Of a stretch of DNA of 43,170 nucleotides, positions 7,025 to 13,800 are shown in pieces. Below the pieces are notes generated by a model. The model ran no database searches. It saw only the letters and a program-made list of their open reading frames with translations, and had not been told where the DNA came from. Position 1 is the stretch's first letter. Every line of letters begins with the position of its first letter. Source of the DNA: Thermoplasmata archaeon (GTDB taxonomy: Archaea > Thermoplasmatota > Thermoplasmata > Lutacidiplasmatales > UBA184); contig DAHXNZ010000013.1 in NCBI GenBank assembly GCA_027365105.1, positions 1-43,170 of the forward strand, in the 5' to 3' direction. Position numbers and translations under genes: made by a program.

Positions 7025-8140
7025 CTACGGCTCCTCCCGCTCGGACGGCGACGGCGGGAACCTGAACCCCGCCGGCGGGCGCTGCGGGACGTGCTTCAGG
7101 AGCTGGACCGCCCCGTGGCCGATCGCCTCGCCGAGCGCGAGCGGCGCGGTCGCCGGGGCCCCCGCGCTCTGGGCCGCGCGGAACGCCCCGGCCCCGATCC
7201 CGCCCCCCGACCCCGACGCGCCGCCGGCCGCTGCGGCCGCGGGGCCGAAGTAGCTCGCCCCGGCGGCGGAGACCAGGGCGAGGCCCCGCTGCGTCGCCGA
7301 GCTCAGCATCGGCCCGACGGCCGGGAAGCCGAAGCTGGTGAGGTTCGTGCCGGCGAGGGAGAGGAGGAAGGGGGAGGAGAGGGCGACCGCCAGGTACGCC
7401 GTCAGCAGGACGACGCTGGGACTCCCGACCGCGAGCTCGAGCGGGATCACGAGGATGCAGGGGAGGAACGCCATCTCGCCGAAGAGGAACCAGGCCCGGC
7501 GCGCGAGCGGGCGGAGCGGCCCGAACGGCGCGACGAGGGTAAAGAGCGGCAGCACGACCAGCAGCACCGCGAGGAGCGCGTCCCGGATCGCGACTGCAAG
7601 CGTCAGGAGGAAGACGCTCGAGAAGAGCACGAAGGCGAGGACGAAGGTCAGCGCCCCATTCCCCCACGAGTACGAGAACATCCCGTAGCCGCCCAGGTTG
7701 ACCCAGCTCTCCCAGGCGCCGCCGTCCCACTGCGCGACCACGGGGTACATCCCGCCCGCCACCGAGAGGATGCCGTCGGCGATCGGGAGGACGAAGTTCG
7801 CCGCGATCACCGCGACGATCATCCGGATCAGGAGCGCCTCGATGTTCGCCCCGTACCGGGCAAGGACCGACCGGGAGAGGTAGGCGATCCCGAGACCGAC
7901 CGCGACCAGGGCGATGCCCGGATCGACGATGTTCGCCAGGAGGAAGGTCGAGAAGCCCGCCGCCCGGGAGAGGAAGTTGGGGCTCGGGACCGGGCCCAGG
8001 AACGGCGGGAAGAGCGCCCCGGTCTGCATCGACGGCACGAAGAGGTGGTCGTAGGTCGGACCGATGATCGCCGCGATCGCGGCCGTCAGGAGGGCAAAGA
8101 GGCCGAAGAGGATCGCCTGGATGACGCCCGAGAGGTCCAT
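7025..8140 (-). CDS. VirB6/TrbL/CedA-like polytopic channel protein
   Basis: 371 residues with about seven membrane segments: residues 6-28, 64-90, 103-125, a long double span around 161-207, 217-240 and 243-265. A glycine/alanine/serine-rich, non-membrane tail follows ('AAAAAGGASGSGGGIGAGAF'-like composition). Many spans in the first two thirds and a small-residue-rich C-terminal tail are typical of VirB6/TrbL inner-membrane channel proteins and of the archaeal import protein CedA. These families conserve topology more than sequence, so context carries most of the weight: it sits directly between a VirB2-like pilin gene (10 bases upstream) and a PrgI/VirB3-like gene (one base downstream). 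GGGAGG lies before the ATG, so ribosome binding should be efficient. It could be another transporter if the operon is misread. Confidence 0.7.
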   Translation of the reverse strand: MDLSGVIQAILFGLFALLTAAIAAIIGPTYDHLFVPSMQTGALFPPFLGPVPSPNFLSRAAGFSTFLLANIVDPGIALVAVGLGIAYLSRSVLARYGANIEALLIRMIVAVIAANFVLPIADGILSVAGGMYPVVAQWDGGAWESWVNLGGYGMFSYSWGNGALTFVLAFVLFSSVFLLTLAVAIRDALLAVLLVVLPLFTLVAPFGPLRPLARRAWFLFGEMAFLPCILVIPLELAVGSPSVVLLTAYLAVALSSPFLLSLAGTNLTSFGFPAVGPMLSSATQRGLALVSAAGASYFGPAAAAAGGASGSGGGIGAGAFRAAQSAGAPATAPLALGEAIGHGAVQLLKHVPQRPPAGFRFPPSPSEREEP

Positions 8141-8150
8141 CGGGTCCTCC

Positions 8151-8546
8151 CTAGACGCCGGTGAGGACCCAGTGGGCGAGCCCGTAGATGAGCCCCGTGA
8201 GGGCGGCGGTGAAGATCAGGGTCCCGATGAGGGCGTCCCGGGCCCGGTCCTTCGCCTGGATCTTCTTCGAGACGTCGGTCGAGAACCAGCTCATCGCCAC
8301 CCGGGCCCAGACCAGCGCGAGGAGACCGGCGCCGGCCACCCCGACCAGCTCGACCAAGCGGTTGATCGCCGCGCTGAAGTTGCCGACCGGCGCGGCCGTG
8401 CCGTTCGAAGCGCCGCCCGAGCCCCCCGAGGCGGCGACGGCCGTTCCGCCCGGGCCGGGGTGGCCCGGGAGGCCGACCAGGAGGGCGGCCCCGATCGTCA
8501 GGAACGCGACAAGGAACGCCCGCCGCCGAGGCCGGAGCCTCCCCAT
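8151..8546 (-). CDS. VirB2/TrbC-like pilin subunit
   Basis: 131 residues. A basic N-terminus (MGRLRPRRRA) leads into a hydrophobic signal-like segment (about 11-26), then a small-residue-rich linker ('GGSGGASNGTAAP'). After it come two membrane helices (about 68-85 and 108-127) separated by a short charged loop ('STDVSKKIQAKDRARD'). Signal peptide, two helices and a positively charged loop is the VirB2/TrbC pilin plan. The same plan is shared by the crenarchaeal CedA1/TedC pilins, whose helices pack in the filament with the basic loop facing the lumen. The ATG at 8546 was chosen because the signal-like sequence starts there and a G-rich stretch precedes it; longer readings add only a proline/arginine-rich segment. 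It is the first gene of the operon. Sequence identity to known pilins cannot be judged by eye. Confidence 0.65.
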   Translation of the reverse strand: MGRLRPRRRAFLVAFLTIGAALLVGLPGHPGPGGTAVAASGGSGGASNGTAAPVGNFSAAINRLVELVGVAGAGLLALVWARVAMSWFSTDVSKKIQAKDRARDALIGTLIFTAALTGLIYGLAHWVLTGV

Positions 8547-8888
8547 CGATCCCCCCACCACCGGAGGCCGTGCCGGGCGGCGGCCCGGCCCGAGACCGCG
8601 GCGGGGCCCGGCCAAGGCCCGGACGAGGGTTGGGGCGTGCTCGACGGGCGTCGGGTCGGCGTCGGGCTGGTTCGAGGAGGGCGTGGGGCGGGGGGCCGCC
8701 GATCCAGGGCCCTCCCCAGGGAAGGGTGGTGCCCGGGGGGGCCCGGTCGTCGCGCGCATTCGGCCGTGGGGTCTCCCGAGGGTCGGTCTCCAAAGTCGAC
8801 GTTCGGTCGCGTGCATGGTCGCCGACCATGTCCTCCGCGGGCGGGGTAGTTTCCCGTCGCCCCACAGGCGAACGCTGAACGGTGCGGC
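8547..8888. other. Leader region of the type IV secretion-like operon
   Basis: About 340 bases between the fibrillarin stop and the VirB2-like start, all GC-rich. The operon promoter must lie here or further upstream, yet no convincing TATA element is visible. The inverted CATGGTCGCCGACCATG at 8815-8831 (arms CATGGTCG/CGACCATG around one base) is a perfect hairpin-forming palindrome that could be an operator or RNA stem. Confidence 0.45.
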
Positions 8889-9545
8889 TCACCCGCGGAT
8901 CGAGATCGCCACGTGCTCCTGGGAGAACGGGGCGAGCCCCGACTCGTGGAGGACGGCGAGACGGGCCGACGTGAGCGTCGAGCGGGCCGACCGCAGGATC
9001 ACCGGCGCCGGCTGACGCTGGGTCACCGACCGGACCTTGAGCATCAGGAGGCCGCGTCCCGAGCGGGCGAGGCAGGCCCGGGCATTCTCGACGAAGATCG
9101 CCGCCTGCTGGCGCTGGGCGACGTCCTGGTAGAGGAAATCGACCCGCCCGACGTCGGCGGCGTACCGCTCGGGCAGCTGCGCGTCGGCCAGGATCGGGAC
9201 GAGGGAGGGACGGTCCCGGCTCAGCCGAAGCAGCGGGGCGAAGGAGGTGGGGCTCTTCTCGACCACATAGACGGTCGCCTCGGGCAGCGCCTCCGCGAGG
9301 TGGCTCGCGGTGGTTCCGTGCGCCCCGCCGAGGTAGAGGACCGATCGGCAGCCGTTCCAGAGTCCCGGGGGCGCAGCGTGCAGCAGGTAGGCGGCGAGCT
9401 TGCTGCGGAACGGATCCCAGGCCCGGTACTCGAGGCCGTCGGCGCGGCGCAGCTCTTCGTCGTGGACCGGCCGGCCGGGCACCGCGTTGCGGGTGTAGAG
9501 CTGCCGCCCCTCCCGGTAGACCCCGGCCCACTCCGTGACGTCCAC
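8889..9545 (-). CDS. flpA: Fibrillarin-like rRNA/tRNA 2'-O-methyltransferase
   Basis: 218 residues, the normal length of archaeal fibrillarin. This is the SAM-dependent methyltransferase of box C/D ribonucleoproteins, which methylates ribose 2'-hydroxyls in rRNA and tRNA with guide RNAs, L7Ae and Nop5. Visible signatures are 'EYRAWDPFRSKLAAYL' (about 39-54), the SAM loop 'VLYLGGAHGTTASHLAE' (about 69-85), 'VYVVEKSPTSFAPLL', and 'VDFLYQDVAQRQQAAIF' with its conserved aspartates. The final block is 'GLLMLKVRSV', which contains the catalytic lysine region. The Nop5 gene that usually sits upstream in archaea is absent here. Instead a RidA gene precedes it by seven bases, suggesting one transcript. 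The TTG/ATG choice at 9545 is supported by the conserved N-terminus. Confidence 0.93.
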   Translation of the reverse strand: MDVTEWAGVYREGRQLYTRNAVPGRPVHDEELRRADGLEYRAWDPFRSKLAAYLLHAAPPGLWNGCRSVLYLGGAHGTTASHLAEALPEATVYVVEKSPTSFAPLLRLSRDRPSLVPILADAQLPERYAADVGRVDFLYQDVAQRQQAAIFVENARACLARSGRGLLMLKVRSVTQRQPAPVILRSARSTLTSARLAVLHESGLAPFSQEHVAISIRG

Positions 9546-9552
9546 GGCGCCT

Positions 9553-10017
9553 CTACGCGAGCGCCGCCATGAGCTCGACCTCGACGGGGGCGTTCAGCGG
9601 GAGCGCGACGACGCCCACCGCGGCCCGGGCCGGACGACCGGCCTCGCCGAAGATCTCGGGCAGGATCTCGGTCGCCCCATTCGCGACCTCGTGCTGGCGG
9701 TCGAACCCCGGCGCCGACGCGACGTAGACGACGACCCGGAGGATCCGGTGGATCCGGTCGATCGAGCCCGCGGCGTCCGCGGCGGCGCTCAACGCCTGGA
9801 GCATCGCTTGGCGGGCGAGTTCGCGGGCCTCCTCCGGACGGACTTCGCGGCCGACGAGGCCGGGGTGGACCGCCGCTCCGCCGTCGAGGACGATCTGACC
9901 GGAGACGAAGATCCGGCCGCCGTCGACCACCGCCGGCGCATACGATCCGGCCGGTCGGGGGGGCGAAGGAAGGGTGAGGTGGAGCGCGGCGAGCCTCTCG
10001 GTCGGGGTGGGCGCCAT
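9553..10017 (-). CDS. RidA/YjgF family protein
   Basis: 154 residues of the RidA (YjgF/YER057c/UK114) family. These small trimeric proteins hydrolyse reactive enamine/imine intermediates released by PLP enzymes; some members act on other substrates. Recognisable blocks are 'PPRPAGSYAPAVVDGGRIFVSGQ' (split here as PAGSYAP and IFVSGQI), 'EEARELARQAMLQAL', 'RVVVYVASAPGF' and the C-terminal 'RAAVGVVALPLNAPVEVELMAALA'. The usual catalytic arginine (RxxxxV near 'RPARAAVG') appears present. I chose ATG 10017 over an upstream TTG at 10044, because a weak TATA-like GTTTTGAC lies about 30 bases before it. It runs into the fibrillarin gene after seven bases. The LPSPPRPAG variant resembles the XkdB/YjgF-like 'cd02199' type branch, but the exact subgroup is uncertain. 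Confidence 0.85.
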   Translation of the reverse strand: MAPTPTERLAALHLTLPSPPRPAGSYAPAVVDGGRIFVSGQIVLDGGAAVHPGLVGREVRPEEARELARQAMLQALSAAADAAGSIDRIHRILRVVVYVASAPGFDRQHEVANGATEILPEIFGEAGRPARAAVGVVALPLNAPVEVELMAALA

Positions 10018-10461
10018 GGAATCCCCCAGCGTCGGTTCGGTCAAAACGGTTGGGCTCCCTACCGGGGCGTCGCCGAACGGTCGATCCGGGCGACCGGTTT
10101 CCGGGCCGGCCCGGGGAACGAGGCGGGGTGGTCCGGCGCGGTCCCGAGCCGGGACGCGTCGCCCCTCCGGACGCCGGAGCGCCCGGGGAGCGCGGGTGGC
10201 CGGAGCCCGAACGCGAGGAGGTCCACGCTGCCCGCAAGGGATCGTGGGGGGCCTTCCATCGGCGCCGGCACGAACGGCGGCAGGACGAGCCGGAGCCGTC
10301 CCTCCCGCCCCGGCCCGAGACGGCCCGGGCCGCTCGATGGCATCGGCCCCCCCGGCTCACCGGGGTTGAGGGGGGGGGCGGCGGGGGGCGTCCAGCCGAG
10401 CCGGACCCGACGGGGCGACCGGTCCGGCTCCCGGAGCCGGCCGGGCCCGCGGGATTGGCGC
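10018..10461. other. Intergenic region without a recognisable gene
   Basis: About 440 bases between RidA and DUF202, very GC-rich, with a G run near 10370-10380. Open frames on both strands are proline/arginine-rich with no domain. Apart from the weak RidA promoter at about 10043-10053, I see nothing. Confidence 0.45.
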
Positions 10462-10818
10462 TCAGGCGACGCCCAGGAGGTAGACGGCGAGGCCGATGCC
10501 CACCACGATGAGGAGGGCCGTGAGGAGGGTCTCGAGGAGCCGGTCCGGTTCGTACCGACCCGTGCTGAGATCCCGACGATTCTTCTGGAACTGGAGGAAG
10601 GCGACCCCGAGGATCGCGGTTCCCGAGAGGACCAGGAGCACCCCGACCGTCTCGGAGACCGGCGCCGAAACGCCCGCGTTCGACGCGCCCGAGAGTTCCT
10701 TGAGCAGGAGACCGAAGCGGGCGACGACGAAGCCGAACGCCATGATGGTGACCGCGGTCCGCACCCAGGCGAGGAAGGTTCGTTCGTTCGCCAGGAAGTC
10801 GGTGGATCGGTCGGCCAT
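10462..10818 (-). CDS. DUF202 (YidH-like) membrane protein
   Basis: 118 residues. The N-terminal 'LANERTFLAWVRTAVTIMAFG' segment (residues about 9-29) is the hallmark of DUF202, with the conserved N-E-R-T-F-L-x-W-x-R. Three membrane helices follow (about 20-42, 58-76 and 95-116), with a charged loop 'QFQKNRRDLSTGRYEPD' between the second and third. The family is widespread in bacteria and archaea and has no settled biochemical function. It is transcribed divergently from the giant surface-protein gene, with about 80 bases between the starts, and a TATA-like AAAGCCTATC about 27 bases before its ATG. Confidence 0.88.
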   Translation of the reverse strand: MADRSTDFLANERTFLAWVRTAVTIMAFGFVVARFGLLLKELSGASNAGVSAPVSETVGVLLVLSGTAILGVAFLQFQKNRRDLSTGRYEPDRLLETLLTALLIVVGIGLAVYLLGVA

Positions 10819-10838
10819 ACCCCCGACGGGCGGGCGGC

Positions 10839-10866
10839 GAGATAGGCTTTCGGGGCTCTACCGATA
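10839..10866. promoter_or_regulatory. Divergent promoter region, DUF202 and giant surface protein
   Basis: On the minus strand an AAAGCCTATCTC element (about 10839-10851) lies about 27 bases before the DUF202 start. On the plus strand CTCTACCGATA (about 10856-10866) lies about 35 bases before the GTG of the surface protein. Both are placed like archaeal TATA boxes; assignment is by position and AT content only. Confidence 0.35.
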
Positions 10867-10898
10867 GTGACTTCTATGGTTCCAGCGTTCCAGAGAGT

Positions 10899-13800
10899 GT
10901 GCGCCCGGACCTCCCTCGCGCCGGCCCGCGCCGGCGGATGACATGCCTCGTCATCGTCCTGCTTGCGGTCTCGTTGCTCGGGGTTCCCCTCTCGGCCCAC
11001 CCGTCGGTCGGCCCTCCCCTTCGAAGCGCCCCGCTCCACGCCCTCTCCGGCCCGGCCGCCGGGACCTACCCCATCCGGGTCCAGGCGATCGGCCTGCCCA
11101 ACGGGACCCCCTGGTCGCTGGAGATCGGCGGCACCGACTATAGCTTCACCAACAACTCGCCGACCGTCTACGCACCCAACGGCACCTACACCTATCGGCT
11201 GGGATCGGTCAACGGCTGGGGTCCCACCAGTGCGGACGGGGCCCAGAGTTCCGGAACGATCTTCGTCGCGGGACCTCCGAACAAGGTCGTCGTGCCGGGC
11301 CTTGGACTGGGCGTTGGGGCCGACCCGACCGGGGTCGTCTACGTTCCCAATACGACGTCGCTCTACGTCACGAGCGGCTACTTCGACTCGGTCGTCCAGA
11401 TCGCGGTCGGCAGCCTCCCGTGGCACCGGGAGGCCAACTACTCGGTGGGGAGCCTTCCGTCCGCGATCGCCTGGGACGGTGCCAACGGCACGCTCTGGGT
11501 CGCCAACAGTGAAAGCGACAACCTGACGGTCCTCGACCCTTCGACCGGCCAGGTCGTGGTGCCCAGCCTCGGGGTCGGCACCGACCCGGTTGCCCTGGCG
11601 GTCGATCCCCACAACGGCGAAGTCTTCGTGGTGAACGCGGGTTCGGACAACGTGACGGTCGTCAATGGGAGCTCCTACCAGGTCGTCGACTCGGGGATCC
11701 CGGTCGGCTCCGACCCCGTCGCAATCGCTTACGCCCCGTCGACGGGCAATCTGTTCGTCGCCGATGCGGGAGCGAATGCGGTCACGGTCCTCAACGGGTC
11801 GAACGGCTCGGTCGTGGGGAGCCCGATCCCGGTCGGCGTCTCGCCGAGCGGAGTCGCGGCGAATCCCGCCAACGGGACGATCTTCGTCACCAACTCGGGG
11901 AGCTCCAACCTGACGATCCTGAACGGCTCCAACGGACGGGTGGTCGTCCGCAGCGTCGCGGTGGGCGGCGGACCCACCGCCCCGGTCTACGATCCCGCGG
12001 ACGGCGACCTCTACGTGCCGAACCAGGGCACCGACAACCTGACGGTCATCGATCCGGCCCGGGCGCGAACGGTGGTCCCGAGCATCGGTACGGGATCATC
12101 GCCGGACGCTGCGACCTACGTCGCAGGGACGGGATTCATCGTGGTCCTCTCGAGCACGGGCAGCAACCTCTCGGCGATCAACGGGAACGGGGATTTGCGC
12201 TTCGCCTTTCGGCCGGTGCCGCAGTATCCGGTCGAGTGGGCCTCGTCGGGGCTGCCGGCGGGAACCCCCTGGTCGGTCACCTTCGCCGGGACGACCTACC
12301 GCGGGACCGGGGCCACGCTCACGATCCCGGTCTCGAACGGGACCTTTTCCTACACGCTCAATCCCGTCATCGACTACCAGCCGGTCGGCGAGCCCGCTCA
12401 GGGCAACCTGACCGTCGTCGGCGGGCAGTTCTTCACGCCCTCGCCGTCGATCCCGGTGGGATCGGCGCCGAGCGCCGGAGTCTACGACAACCGGACGGGG
12501 AACCTCTACCTCGGCAATTTACAGAACTTCAACCTGAGTGTCGTCAACGCCACGACGTTCCAGACGGTCGCGAGCATCTCCCTCGCCGAGCCGGCCGTAG
12601 CGATGGCGTTCGACCCGACGAACGGGTTCGTCTACGTCGGCTACTCCTACACGGCGTACGTGGGCGTGCTCAACGGCTCCGATAACGCCTGGATCGCGAA
12701 CTTTACCATCGCCCCCGGGGCACTGTCCACCGGAGCCGTCTCGTGGATCACCTACGACCCCGTGAACCAGCTCCTGTATGCGTCGGACACCAGCGGCTAC
12801 ATCGCGGTCTTCAACGGCTCGACCTCCCCGTCGGTGCTGCACGACATCTCGGTCGGCTCCGACCCGGTCGGCTCCGCCGTGGCCCCGTCGACCCATGACC
12901 TCTGGGTGGCGGCCTCCGGATCGGACCAGGTCAACATCGTGGCGCTCAACGGGACCAACGGGACGGTCGAACCGTACTCTCCCCCGTCGTACACTCAGCC
13001 GTGGGCGGTGGCGTCCGATCCCCCGCTCGACCGGATCATCGTTTCGGACGGGAACAACGGCGGGCCCGGCAACGTCACGGTCTACTCGGCGAGCAATCCG
13101 AACGCGTCGTTCAGGTTCGTCGCTCCGGCCGGCCCCTACAGCCTGGGGATCGACCCGGCGGGACAGATGCTCGTGGCGAGCCAGCAGGTGAACGTCCTGA
13201 CGTTGTACTCGGGCGCCCGGTTCGCCTTCAACCAGAGCTGGTCGGGAATCTCCGACTACCCGAGCGCCGTCCTCTACGATCCCCCGGCGCACGCCTTTCT
13301 CGTCGCCAACGCGTATGCCTCGGACTGGACCGTCCTGACCTCCCACACCACCGTCGCCCTCACTTGGGGTCCGGCGCCCGAATATCCGGTCGTCTTCGCG
13401 GAGACCGGTCTGCCCGCCGGGACCGGGTGGCAGGTGACGCTCGCGGGGATGACCGACCGGACGACGAACTCGACGATCCACTTCGAGATCTCGGCCGGGA
13501 TCTTCCCGTATCAGATCCAGGGACCCGCCGGGTACCGCACCGACGGGGAACCCACGACCGGCTGGGTGGTGGTCGCCGGCCGGCCGGCCAACCTCGCTCC
13601 GTCCGGCGTGACGGTTGGCGCGTCGCCCGACGCGGCCGCCTTCGATCCGGCCAACGGGCTCCTGTACGTGGCCAACAGCCTCTCCGACAATCTCACGATC
13701 GTGGACCCCCAGACGATGCGCCCGGTGGGCCCGGGCCTTCCGGTCGGGGCCGCACCGGCGGCGGTCGCCTACGATCCGGTCACCGGCGATCTCGTCGTCG

